This document shows, piece after piece, positions 39,540 to 51,827 of a DNA stretch of 64,000 bases. Position 1 is the stretch's first letter; every line of letters begins with the position of its first letter. A program made the translations under genes and the position numbers. Below the pieces are notes generated by a model, which was not told where the DNA came from, ran no database searches, and saw only the letters and a list, made by a program, of their open reading frames with translations. Source of the DNA: Mansonella perstans (taxonomy: Eukaryota > Nematoda > Chromadorea > Rhabditida > Onchocercidae); contig JBAMDO010000573.1 of NCBI GenBank assembly GCA_037074765.1, positions 434,001 through 498,000 of the forward strand, given 5' to 3'.

Positions 39540-42500
39540 GTAAATGTATCATTGCTTTACAAGAATTATACAATAACTTTAGATCTGATTTGTAAACCGG
39601 TCGAATTTCATTATATCTACACATCGGTCTACTCTTTATAATGCTGAGAACATCTTTCTGCATCCAAAACAATTGAAGTACATCACGGAAGAACTAAATC
39701 TAAGAAAACTCACTCGTATTTCCGGTAAATCTATATTCTATGATTCAGCGTGAAATACTGATAAATTTCGTAACAGATTCAAGTATAGAATCCAACTCCT
39801 ATTTGGATTCAATTTTAGGATATTTTTTTTATTAACAAAAAAACTTAAACACTCACTGTAACCCTTCTCTCAAGTTGCTCAATATTGCAATAATATCCCA
39901 AGTCGTGAGCAGAAAAGATGTAAATTGTTGATTGAAGCCATAATCGACGTACTTTTGCTATGACAAGAATACGTTGTTCTGTGATCACCTGTATTATTCG
40001 GAGATTTGTGAAATCCACCTACTTGCTGGATCATATCTTTTACCAAACTGAATCGAGATGACCAAAATTGAAGTGAAACAAATGGTCAATCGGATCGGGA
40101 TAATTAGAAGGTCCTTATGAGCAAATCATAAAGTAAGACTGTAAAAGATTTCGTAGGTAACCGTATTATTACTGGAATCATTAAAAAACGCTACAGTATT
40201 TGACAGTAAATCATGAGAACTGATAAAGGACAAACTGAAATCGGAAGCTGTAGGAAACATCGCGATGTTTTATTTCTTTCCAGAGCTGTAAAGATACATC
40301 ATCTACAGTAACCATTTCACTATAATTTTGTGAAAAATGAAAATTAACTGCAAATTGTAGAAATTACCTGCTGCAGTAGTTATCAATCTTCTGTTCTGCT
40401 CCATCTGAGTTGTTTTTCTTTCCAGAATATTTAACAATGAATTTTCAGATTGTTTAGCTACTTTTCTCTACAACACTAATTATGACTTCGTAATGCAAAC
40501 GAAGCAGGTTGTATTAAATTTATGCATATCGCAAGTTCCATATATTACAAATTTATTAGATATACTATGTGATATGTATCATAAACTAAATTATAGATTT
40601 TATGATCCATGGATAGAATGATCTACGGTCTAAGTAAATCAGCAAGTTTAAACTAACGCTCCTTGAACTGGGAGGATTGGAATCTCGTTCCGAATAAGTA
40701 GCGTCGTATAAAAGTGCTCCTAAATTCCTGCTCAATAGTATTCGAAGCCGCGATTTCCTTTTTTTTTATTAAAAATCGTCCAAAAATTTTATTAAAAAAT
40801 CAACTTTTTGAAATTAATTCCTTAATAAAATTATTTTCTACTAGGCTTTATGCATTGAATCATCGTCTCAATTCTTTGCCAAAATCATTCAGATCTCTTG
40901 AGCATAATAAAAAAAAAACTGTATTAATGGTTTTCTTTTCACAATTACTATGCATTATGATAGACCAATTCTATTACTATTTATTTAACTGATATTAAGC
41001 GCAAACTGATTTCTTGCAAGTGAAATATATACTTCGATAATTTCCTGCACTTTGGGACATACTTTCAGAATAACTGTCTGTACGATTGTAAGAAGTTCTT
41101 GCTATGAAATCATTGTATGGAGAATTTTTATCATCAACCTGGAATTTTACCAATGATTAATTCGATTTTAAATAACAAGCACAAAGTACTCTTAAGTTAA
41201 TTATTTTAAATCAAAAGTTCTTTTTCAACTTACTTCATTTGCATATTTGTCTATAATAACTTCATTATATTCTCTTTTCAATTCCTGTTCTACCTCGCTT
41301 TTCGGTATCGAATATGAACGAATCTCTATCTCTGACGATCGAACAGGGCTCCTTAATTTGTACAAAACTATTTTTGACAAGTTTTTAGCTTACTCTTAAA
41401 ATTAGATCTGCTTGGTTCCCTTTTATCCTGTTGCTCTCCAACATTTTTCTGTTAATAGTCAGAAGATAGCAAAATGCTTCTCTATATTTATCTCTTTTTG
41501 CTAGTCCTATTTTTATCCCTTTTAGTGTATCTGTTCTATCTCTCAACTAAAGTTTAGTAGTGAATTTATGAGGAGAAGAATATGACAACTCATTGACAAC
41601 GATAATTCGCTAGAAGATGGGAACTTTTTTGATAACTTAAGGAATGATTGCAGTAATCATTTCATCTTCTGAATTTTCCTCATATTCTAAGATGCCTTCC
41701 TTGCTTAAAAATGACCAGAACAATAGTATGAAAAACAAATTGATGCTGGACATCAGAGTCTAATGCTGTTAATATATGGCAAATCTCAGCGTCAGTAACA
41801 TGATAGTGGAGATGAAGTATCCTGAATCAACTGTAGCAGTCTTTTTTTAGACTTTTTCTTTTTCGGTTAGTTAATAGGAATATTTTGCCAGAAAAGGGTA
41901 AATTGGCCAAATATGATTCAAGATGAAAGATTTTCACATAGAATATGCAAATTTTTTTCAATTATAGGCATTTTTACCTCAAATTATCTGTTTTTTCTTT
42001 CTTATTAATCAATTGCACTGTTTTTCTCTGTTTTGATTATTAAAAAACAACTTTTATGTTTTCTTCTCTTCTCTCCTCAAAATTTACTTCTTTCTCTACA
42101 ATTCTTTCTCTCAAATCCGAAATGATTTAATAAAATGAAAAAATAATTAAAAACGAGACACAACAATTGAGTGAAAGCAGTTTGAAACAAAAAGACATAT
42201 CAATTATTATTTAATTGTAGAGAAAGAAGATTGCAGTGTTTCAAATGCAATTTACCTGAACATGTCAAAATAATTCGCTTTGATCATTTCATACAAAATA
42301 TATGTGAATTGCAATTACTTTAAACGAAAGTCAAAACATTCAAATTCTATCCTTATTTTCCCGAATTGTGAGTAATGTTCTCAAATTAATTAAGAATTTT
42401 ATTTGAAATTTTACCTTGTGGATGTGGTATGCTTTCTAGTTATTTTCAATAAAAATATTGAGTGTACAAATTTGATCTTTTTTGAGATTAAAGAATTGTT

Positions 42501-43098
42501 AAGCATTAGAAATGTTTTTTTTCATTGAAAAGAAACATTAACTGTGTGAAAGACGTACTTTAATACGTTTGAATTTTTTGAGTGTCTCTTTTTTGAACCT
42601 GTTCTGCGCATGGGACCTATCTCACTTTCTTCATTATCAGATAATCCGTCAACAAATATATTACTGCCGGTTGGTATTGTGTTGTATATTGTTGAACCTA
42701 TTTCAGGTATATCTGCATTCCGAGAATTCCTGGAAAAAATTTCGCAGATATTCCACTCATTTCAAATGAAAAATCAAATTTTCAGTTTATCATTGAATGT
42801 TTCGCAGCATGTTATAGACTGGAGAATATCTGCCAAGACTTCATTATTTTTCCTGAAAAAGTTCCTAATTTTCTATAACTCTTCACTAGGCTTCCTTCTG
42901 ATTTCTTCTGATTCTATGTGCTGATTCCAGTAAAACCGAACTGCAAATTAGCATTTTCGGCAACAAAAAATTAAAGAAATTTGGCAGAAAAAAACTTTTC
43001 AAAAGATACGATTTTGTTGTGTCGAACACATATTTACTGCTGCTTGAAGGCTCCTGCAAATTCGATGAGACTAAGTTTTGTTTCAGTTTTTTTTCCAT
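36170..43098 (-). CDS. Multi-exon gene for an unrecognised protein with a basic Arg/Ser-rich C-terminus
   Basis: Minus-strand exons in coding order: 43010-43098 (ATG), 42567-42729, ~41394-41443, 41234-~41351, 41007-41138, 40658-40757, 40368-40467, 40232-40302, 39857-39988, 39259-39482, 38603-38961, 37527-37725, 36524-36552 (29 nt), 36170-36363 (stop). The first two are phase-matched, as are all from 40368-40467 onward; the junctions around 41.35-41.44 kb and between 40757 and 40467 are unresolved. A TTGCAG acceptor sits upstream of the start. Features: acidic/basic N-terminus (DNEESEIGPMRRTGSKKRH), a Glu/Lys-rich segment, a central part with LQLWKEIKHRDVSYSFRFQF and STIYIFSAHDLGYYCNIEQL, a region with VEGKIIKPKNYDVPVQYAEE, and an Arg/Ser-rich tail (GRSLRRGSRRSSRWNRF). 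No signal peptide, TM segment or known domain is evident. Codon pattern and splice sites make it a real gene; the function is unknown. Confidence 0.65.
39506..39534. repeat. Poly-T tract
   Basis: An uninterrupted run of about 29 T on the plus strand inside an intron of the minus-strand gene. It could be a retroposition tail, but no retroposed body is recognised beside it. Confidence 0.8.
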
Positions 43099-44115
43099 CA
43101 AAAATACCTATGTATGACTGCAAGTAAAATTGAGCGCTGTAAAATAAACGTAATTAGAGTTATTTTTTGAAATTCTAATCTGAAATCTTTCCAGTAGGAA
43201 AAATCACCTCAACATTTTTGAAGTAATAACTATTCGAATTGTAAAATGACATTTCCACGGAGTGAAACTGGAATAAACCACCCAACACGAAGTAGTTTCT
43301 ATAAAATTAAATCATTCCATCAAATGTGTAAAAAAATGGCATGCTCAATGAACAGAAAAATTTTCAGTCATTCTTGCTACGAACAAAATCTTTGAAATAA
43401 TTTTGAAAACTTTGGGTAAGGAATACATTTTGTAAAAAAAACTAGAACTTGAAAATTCTGATGCAGCAAATTGTGTTACTAAAAGAATATCTAGGACGAA
43501 ATATAAGACAAAAGAACGAAATGTCGAATTATCACTTTCATCGCCAGAGCATCATCCTCATTTGTCTTCAATAAACTGTCACATGTGATGATGAAATGCA
43601 TATCATAATGCCAACTTGAAAAACCATAGTTGTTTACTATATATCATTTTATGTGCAGCAGCAACGAATAATTTTAAAAATTTAAAAATCATTTAAAAGT
43701 AATAAAATAACGAAAATTGTATGTAAATACTATAAAATCATACTAAACTCTGCTATAAAAAATAGAATTGAGCTGCAAATTCCTTGCAGACTTTATCAAT
43801 GATAAGGATAGAACATCATAGCAGTGATATTATCGTGGATGATACTTTCTCCTGATATATACTTTTTGCCTTGAAAGTATCTTCATTGTGATAAATGATT
43901 CCTTAAGATACGGACAATAAGAATTAGTTCAACGAAGGCACTGCACTAGATGTTACGTCAGCTATGAAATATATCCGTGAATACAATGACCATAATGATG
44001 ACGATGAAAGAAAACGCTGGTGAAATGGTGACGACACGCAAATCTCTTCATTCACTCCCGAAATTATTTTCATCAGTGTGGCTGAAGAATTGAGTCCTTC
44101 TTTTATCACATCTTC
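43099..44115. other. Divergent intergenic region
   Basis: About 1 kb between two divergently transcribed genes, likely containing both promoters. AT-rich; no specific promoter element could be assigned. Confidence 0.45.
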
Positions 44116-47100
44116 ATGCTCTTACTTCAATCGTTTGCTCTGCTTTTTCTCTTACCGTTCATCTTTTTATCGTACCGCGGTAAGCTTTAATCAATTTAGT
44201 TAGGAAAAAACTTTCTTTTGAATAATTTCCAAATTTATTTTGTTAAGGTGTGCTTTGCTAGCTAGCTGGACAAACTAACTTTAACTATACTATATCATTC
44301 TAACTTTTCTTAAGAAAAGCGAATAATTCTGAAAAACTTCAATTAGACTTCAATCAAAAAGTGTCGTAAAATTAATGCTTCTGATGGATTCTCCCAAAAA
44401 ATTATCATTTGCTGTCACATCTTCATGTTTTCAAACATTTGATGTTTGAATTTGATATTGATAAACCGTGAGACTAATAGCCTTTTTCATTTGTAGTTCT
44501 TGGTAGTTCACTTGATTGCAATTTTAACCGGACACTTTGCTGCTGGAAGAACAAAGGTGACGGCGTACCATGGCAAATATACCGCGGTAAAAGTTATGAT
44601 GGTAAAAATGGAACAGTTTTAAATCGACGACATCATGATTCTAAATTAAGTAATTTTTTCTTATCTATTAATAGAAGTTGTAGAGCCTAAAGAAATAACT
44701 AAATAAAATTATAAGTCTATCATCGTAATTTTAGTCGTTGTCACTTCTAAATCAGTTAGAAAATTTTGATTTAGACGAATTAATTACTTTATACTGCTAG
44801 AAAAACTTTAATTTATACAATTTAGTAAAGCATTAACAAATTCATGCATCGTCCAGTGAATTGGAGACAAACTTCTTCACGCAACTTGTTCCATTTGCTA
44901 CTGTTACAGAAAATATATTCTAGCTCATTTTTTTCTGGCAACGTCTGTAACACCGGAACAGCGATTTTCTAGCGACTGGACTTCATGTCCGATATGCTCC
45001 GATACGGGTCTTTTTACAATTCTTGTAAGGTTTGTTTGTTCTTCAATTACAATGCAAGTGTGCACCGTATCCAAATTTTACATTAATTTTGAATCCTCAA
45101 CTTTTATCATCAATTATTTAATTAGAACTGTGGTAATTTGCTATCAATACAGTTTTGCAGAATTAAACTATAGTTTCAAATCTAAAATTATCAATTTTTC
45201 ATTAGTGCGAGCGAAAACCGTTAAAATATAAGTTTTTAGAGCTTATCAGACACCCAGAACAAGAATTAAATTGTGCTGGAAATTTGCGGAAGGTGAGAAT
45301 AACATTTATCGACATTGCGCCTTTCTACGAAACTGGAGATCTTCTAATTATGTTAGAAAGCATTTTACCGCCACCTCCAAACAACCAGTTCAAGTATTAT
45401 CATTGTTATTCGTTTTTCCTTTTTTTTGAGAAAAAAACGAGAAAGCATAAAATAAATTTGTCTCTCGCTATTTGTTCAAGAATTTATATATCCAAGATGG
45501 TGCCTAACATTGTTAATTTAAAAGAAATTTCTTTCTAGTTTTACATCAAGCTGCACAATCATGGACAATCTATAGCAATAGCAGTCATTGACAGTATAGA
45601 AGTTGTCACTAAAGAATGCCATTTACCTTTAATGCGACCAAAACATCGGCAAGTGAAACTGTATTCGGTACAACGAATTGAGGATAGAGAACTTACAACA
45701 CAAGCCATGATTTCTCGACATACAGTCAACAATTTATCTACAACTCCTAACTCCAATTCGTCATTTAGTTAGTTTATTTTTGTGAATTCCATAATTCTTT
45801 AAAAATTGCAAACATTTGAAACAATACTAAAAAAGATTTTTAAAAACACCAAAGTTTCAGTGCTCAGTGATATTTTTGGAGATGATTTTGCACACTTTTT
45901 GGTGGATGATTCAGATGGTTTAATCGTTGAAAACCAGAATACTGGCAAAGGTCGTATAAATAGCAACGAGTAGGTTTTTCATTTCTATCCTAAATTATAA
46001 TAAAATAGAGGACTAGAAAAGCAGGATAAAAGACAAGAAAAAGAGAACAAAGGAAATGAATACATGTATTGAAAGATCTTCGTTACTGAGATTTTTCGAA
46101 AATTTTGCATATTATTTAGAAATACAACTTCATAAATTTCGATGAACAGCGCAAAATTCTAAGTCTGATTGGTGCACACACTATAATACAATTAGATTTT
46201 CTAGCTGACGTGAATGCTTGGCAGCGAAAATTTTAGATAAGTTTGTAAAATCCTTTTTAAACATTCGGAAAATCAAAATGAATTATCTAGGTGGTCGGAT
46301 CGAAACAATGCCAAGCAGAATCATGAAGTATTTGTAACAACAACTCTTGTTCCAGAATTACCTTTCGCTTTTAATCTTTTAAAATGCGACACTATCGGCG
46401 GTTGTTTATTCGATCAATCGATGTGTTCTTATCAAAATTCACCAATGTCTCGTGGCTCGATTTTTCAACGGGTTCGATGTGGGTATCTCAACTTTGCAAT
46501 AAATTTCCTTATTAACTTCGTTTTCAAACGAAAAAGTTATAAATCTCTAAAAAACATTGACTTCAGCCTTATGACTGAAAAGTTCGTAGTTCCTATTTTC
46601 AAATATGCATGCAGTATTTCTTTTATTTGCAATATTCTGAAACTTAAAACTTCTAGTATTTCAGTTTCCGATCACAATTTTATGCAAGCACTTACCACAC
46701 CGAATACAATAGCAGTATTAGAAACAGATACGTCATTCACAGAAGAACATAAAATTGTATTTGATTTCTTGGAATTCACAGAAGGACAGCGATTGTATGG
46801 ATGCTGCTATAATACAAAACTGGACGCACACGGTATATTTACTGTATTTAACTTAAGTTTCATTCAATCAAATTCATGTTGTGCAGTAAAGATACAACGA
46901 CTGGGCAGTCTCTATAAGCATATGTAGGGAAGTTGAGCAAAACCTTGAGTAAACAAAATTAATTGTTTTAGAAGCTTTAATCAATATAAGGACATTATTG
47001 GGAAGCAAACGATCACCAGAACTATTTTGTCCATTTGCAACAGCAGCACATTCAACACCACTTATTTGGAGGACTGAAAGATTTACCTGTCCTCAAGGTA

Positions 47101-47491
47101 CTGAAAAGGTATCAAATTTTCGAACAATCAAAAAATAGCTAGGCAGATTTTTATTTGTCAGATTAAAAATTTTGTGTTTGATAATGACTTCATTAAAACA
47201 AGACAGTTAGATAATAGCTCATAGTCTAATTATCAGGTATTGATTACGGATACCTGAATTAACTAGTAAAAACCTTTACCGGCTGGGAATTTTAAGCTGT
47301 TGGCTAATTGTCTGTATAAAAGCATAAAATGGAGGAATATACGATCAGCAGAGCAGTCTTTATTTCAGATCCTATTTATGTGTGAAAACAATGGGAAAAT
47401 AAATGGAGCATGTGCAATGGATAATATTCGAATACATAAAATTTTGGATGTTCTGGAGATCGAACCATGTCAAAAAAACATCTTCTCCTGA
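44116..47491 (+). CDS. Secreted protein with two MAM-like domains
   Basis: Exons: 44116-44179, 44497-44586, 44924-45024, 45242-~45393, ~45539-~45770, 45860-45968, 46291-~46470, 46665-46834, ~46973-47099, 47371-47491. The first exon encodes a signal peptide (MLLLQSFALLFLLPFIFLSY). Domain 1 has the MAM hallmarks: CNFNRTLCCWKNKGDGVPWQ, then HFFLATS, the strand VRITFIDIAPFYETGDLLI and the closing IAIAVIDSIEV. Domain 2 follows the same order: GGCLFDQSMCSYQ, EEHKIVFDFLEFTEGQRLYG, and CAMDNIRIH near the end. The last residues are IEPCQKNIFS with no TM segment or GPI-type tail, so secretion is inferred. MAM domains usually mediate extracellular adhesion or oligomerisation. The 45393/45539 junction does not agree in phase and one exon edge must be wrong. 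Family assignment rests on pattern, not on a profile search. Confidence 0.65.
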
Positions 47492-48618
47492 AGCAATTTT
47501 CAGTCAAAGAAATAGGTAATTTAATCTGAAATAGTATATGCTATTTTGACCTATCACAAACAGTCCATTAAAAAACGATCTCATTTGCTATTAATTTCAA
47601 AGCTAAATTTCAGAACAACGCGTTTCCAAAATCGTTGATTCACCACTTATAGCTAATCTGCTCTTACTTTGACAAACAAAAATCACTTTTCATCAAAAAA
47701 GCGATGTATAATAAATGTGGTCTGACAAAATTTTACCTCAAGAATCATTTTTTTCAAGAAATTTCTACTCATGCAGACAAAAAGCAAATTACTACATTAG
47801 AAGAAAAGATATTTGGGAACAAAAAAAAACTATAAGACGTCTCCTACGTAATAGTTTTTGAGCAGTTACCACAACACACAACTTCTGCGATAAATTACAA
47901 ATAGCTAGAAAATAATTAAGCTTATCACTTTCAATTCTTGGAACTAAGAATTTCAAATAAGGCTGTGGAATGCATTTGCCGTTGTTGCATAATACTCTTA
48001 AATTTCACCAATGATATCGACTTTCACCAATATTTCATAAAAAATAATTTTTGCTGATTTAAAACCTTTTTACACTGTAGCTCCAAAGAGTTAAAACATT
48101 TTTGATATTCTTAGAATCACTGATATGACTCTTTGCACGGGAACTATTCAAAGGAAAACAAAACCCGAAACCAGAAAAAAACAAGTAAAAAATATTAGCT
48201 CATAAATCAACCGTTTGCAAACATGGTAAACAGTTGAGAGGTAGAGAGATAAAAAAAATAAAGTAATAAAGGATTTAAAGAATCTAAATCTTACCGGAAT
48301 TGTTTGACAATTTTGAAGTAGGCACATAAATAATAATTAATTCAGGAATTTTTGATACAAAAAAGTGGATTTGGGATTGAAAACAAAGCAGAAATTCAAT
48401 GAGATATAATTGCAGAAAAATCTTGCATTCAACTATAGTCATAATCGTACGAAATTGAAATAATCAGTACAAAAGAGTTCGAAAGAAAAGAAACAAGAAA
48501 AAAAAACTTCGAATATAATACAGAGAAAACCAAGTAATAATACATCAAATTAATGAAATGCAAAGAAAGCAAAGAGATTACGGAAACAGAAAGCATAAAT
48601 AAATCGTTGTTGCCATTT
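47492..48618. other. Convergent intergenic region
   Basis: Between the 3' ends of the MAM-like gene (+) and ASF1 (-). AT-rich, no exon or RNA gene seen. Confidence 0.5.
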
Positions 48619-50407
48619 TCACTCAACCAAATCAGGAATCGATTCATTAGTGACATCGAGAAGCGGTAAAATACTACTAGTAGCTTTACTGGTCCCATCA
48701 AGAAATGCTTCTGTTTCTAAGTCATCTCCATTTTTTTCTGAAAACAATGACTAACAAATAAACCTAAACAGAACATGAATAATTGTCTCTAAAATCCAAT
48801 TCCTAATTCCACTAACAGTTACTGCTACGAACAAGTCGGATATAATACATTTCGGCTGTTATATTTTACTTCTGCAAGAAATGAAACCGGAATCCACTTC
48901 AGAAAAGTGGGCACAAAAGCAAACAGTGAATGCATCAACTTAGGCTTTTAAAAAATTTTTAAGCCAAAGTCAATTCAGTATCAAAAGTGAAACTGATGGC
49001 ATAAATTTAATAAGATGATCTTTTACTATGTACCTTCAACGGCTTCTGTATTTCGCTTTTGATCGTCACTTTTAATAACGTCACTTCTCATGGTAAAATC
49101 ATCCTCCACTTTTTCACCCATAGTTTCAATGCTTTCCATGTCTCCACTTCCTTCGTTTTTGTGCCATTTGATTGCAAAAGTAGTTACACGAACATCATCA
49201 ATACAAACCCTTCTTTGCAGCTGCAACACGCCAAAACATTATAAGACCTAATCCAGAATCATTTGTAAAGCACATGCACGCTATTCAAACTAGAAATAAA
49301 TTTATACTTTCGCTAGAATTGGAGATGTAGGAGGTTCTTCCTGTAATTCTGGATCAGTATATTCTGTTGCAACGAACCATCCAATATTGATGAACTCTTG
49401 CTCCATGTACCTACACTTTAACAACAATACTGTTACACCAACAATTTCACTTTCTGGTATTTTAGACGGATCCGGACCATCAGCCTGCAAATGACACAAA
49501 AATATTATAACGATCTTACTATCAATTAAAAAAATTTTATAACCATTTCGTATATTTGAGCCCTAGAATTTGCTAAACAAGTTTTAATGACAGTTCCTTT
49601 TGATGCCTGATGAAAATTTCAGAAGGTTTGCACGAATTAAGCAATCCATATCAAAACTCAAATCTACATAATTCAAGCAAAGGTAGCGTACAGCATATTA
49701 AATAGCTTAAGAGGCATTAAAACAGTGACTCCCAGGTCCTGGCTTATTTGTAGTAGAGACTTTCAAAAATAATTTTGTTAATTTGAAAATAAACTTTAAT
49801 CAAAATTTTAACGTATCAGTTGAAAAGAAAACAGCCTCGTTTTTTCTACTCACCGAGTGCTTCTCTTGCGAACCATATTTTAATTCTCGCGGATCATCGG
49901 TTGGGAACTACTGTATTAAACGGTAATATCGCTTTTCAGTTATTTAATTTTGCATCTGTACATGTTCCAAAAATATAAAAACCTCGAAAATGAACTTGTG
50001 ACGCCCTTCCACAACTGGACCAACCAGAATTGAATCAAGAATTTGATCGTATGCGTTTGATTCCCCTGAACCAACATAAACTAGTTCCCAGTCCAGGTCT
50101 AAAAATAATTTATAATGAAAAAAGTATTTTTCATGACATTTAATTGTTTTTATAATATAATTATAAAGAGTTGACCAATTACAACAATACTTATAGCTTG
50201 CACTATCTGCAAAGCAATGCGGTGCATTGCTATTCTTACTTCATTAAAAAGTAAACAAATATCTGCAAAGAAAAAAATACAAAGAATGAACTAACCATCT
50301 ACAAGAGGTTCGTAACATTCAAAAGTAATTTCTAACTTGAAAGGGTCACTGAATTTTCCCGGATTTTCCAACACATTTACACTGCATACATTTACAACAG
50401 AAGCCAT
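48619..50407 (-). CDS. asf1: Histone H3-H4 chaperone ASF1
   Basis: Five phase-consistent exons: 50296-50407 (ATG), 49983-50098, 49308-49484, 49034-49220, 48619-48737; 236 aa. A TATTCCAG acceptor lies two bases before the ATG, indicating trans-splicing. ASF1 binds the H3-H4 dimer and hands it to CAF-1 or HIRA during nucleosome assembly in the nucleus. The conserved ~155-residue immunoglobulin-like core is plain: [61 protein letters not shown] and [12 protein letters not shown]. The residues matching human D54 (D55 here) and V94 (V95 here), important for HIRA/CAF-1 and H3 contacts, are present. The C-terminal tail is long and acidic, as in yeast and nematode forms. C. elegans has two such genes (unc-85 and asfl-1); which one this corresponds to is not decided. 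Confidence 0.95.
49727..49914. mobile_element. Short hAT-like MITE in an ASF1 intron
   Basis: A ~188-bp segment begins CAGTGACTCCCAGGTCC and ends GGTTGGGAACTACTG, imperfect terminal inverted repeats of the hAT type. The flanks CATTAAAA and TATTAAAC could be a degenerate 8-bp target-site duplication. It is non-coding. Part of its interior (AATAAACTTTAATCAAAATTT) resembles the repeat at 9838-10337. Confidence 0.55.
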
Positions 50408-51745
50408 TTCTGGAATATCATTAAATCAATAAGCAAAATCATTTGCACAGGTAGACTGGCTTATAAAATGATTAGGAAACTTCTTTTATTCGTTTAAAAG
50501 ATTTCATAGATGAGAATTCCTTCCTCAGAAAAGTTTCTTTCAGAATAAATCACGAACTATTTTTTGATCTACTGAAAAAGATCTACTGAGAAAAACATCA
50601 TGTTATATTAGAATGTTAAATAATATTTTGCAATAGCATATTACTTCATAAACAATTATAGTGGAAAATATTAATCTAAATTTAAACTCTTATTTCAGAA
50701 GTTAACTAAAAAAAAAAAAAAATCAAACCGCAAAATTACTCCTGCACTTCTTTAAATCCCAATAAATCGCGGAATCCAATCCAGCCTTTCTTCGACTTAT
50801 TTTAAGCCTATGTAATCACACGGCTGAGGAATGAAAATTTTTCATCTCAATGAAAGATTTCAAGAATTTGCATAGTAATTACTTAGTATTTCAGTCATTC
50901 CAACGAAAATTAATTGATGCTCAATTTTTACAGGAAATGTTGGTCAATTTTTTACAAGTAAATCTTAATAAATGTTAGATTTTCTAACAGAAAAGTTTAA
51001 TTTGAATATATTCAACAGTTTTGTTGATAATAAATAATTCGACTATTCATTTATAATTTTTACCTCTAAAGTATAACAGAAAGATAATAAAGTTGCACAG
51101 ATAAAGCATTCTAATCCTTCCAATATCTGTCGCAAATTTCATAATGCGAAACTTTCAGTAATTCAATAAGTTAAATTGTAAATAAACATTAATAACATTG
51201 TAAAGTATTCAACTAACGTTACATTTTTAGATTTATTTCCATGTAACTTGTTGTCATGTAAATTCATATCCTTTCTACTCATACAAGGAAAATGCTTTGT
51301 TAGCAGTAACTTAAGATATTTATCTATAACAAAGGATTTGTATTACTGTAAATCATCTTTTCTACAGTAAGCTAACGAAGTAACAGCTACTGCGCTGTAC
51401 TACCAAACAAAGCGCCATGGTTTTAAGCAATTAATTCCCCCTCTTCACCACTATAAACTGTTAATTTTTCCACCAATAACATCTTTGTTAATTTCTTCTG
51501 ACAAGTGGTTTGGTATCACTTCTAAGATGCCGCTATTGTAAATCATCTATTGTCAACCATAACTAATCCCCTCTTTTATCACTTTAACTTTATGATCTTT
51601 GTATTAAGCTTTTAATCCCGCCTCCTCTACAACTTTATATAGACTCTCGATCCTCAACTGGAAGGCTTTTCATTTTTGGCTACTGTACATTCGTATACAG
51701 GGCTTTGTACAATCACTTATATCCTTAGCTAATTTTCACAATAAA
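50408..51745. other. 5' flank of ASF1 and intergenic sequence
   Basis: It probably includes the ASF1 promoter. The part from about 51400 to 51745 is less AT-rich than its surroundings but has no open frame. Confidence 0.4.
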
Positions 51746-51827
51746 GGTTTACTTACCCAAGTTTGAGGTGCAAACACAATTCAACGCAGCTCAACTCAAC
51801 ACAACGATTTAATTAACCAAGTTTGAG
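51746..51827 (+). other. Pair of SL1-leader-like 22-mers
   Basis: Positions 51746-51767 read GGTTTACTTACCCAAGTTTG plus AG, one base different from the nematode SL1 leader as I recall it. Positions 51806-51827 read GATTTAATTAACCAAGTTTG plus AG, two bases different. The copies start 60 bp apart. The first is followed by GT, as the leader is in an SL RNA gene. No Sm-binding site or SL-RNA-like second half was recognised downstream, so an SL RNA pseudogene or a relic of retroposed, SL-bearing cDNA is also possible. Confidence 0.6.

Noticed and set aside
39478..39700. Possible extra exon of the minus-strand gene (segment with KSRPMCRYNEIRPVYKSDLK)
   Set aside because: It has an acceptor-like start, but its donor phase does not match the next exon, while the flanking exons (39857 and 39482) join directly in phase 0. 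Treated as intron.
42610..42924. Plus-strand open frame of 104 codons
   Set aside because: The opposite strand carries a phase-matched exon (42567-42729) with good splice sites and better codon composition.
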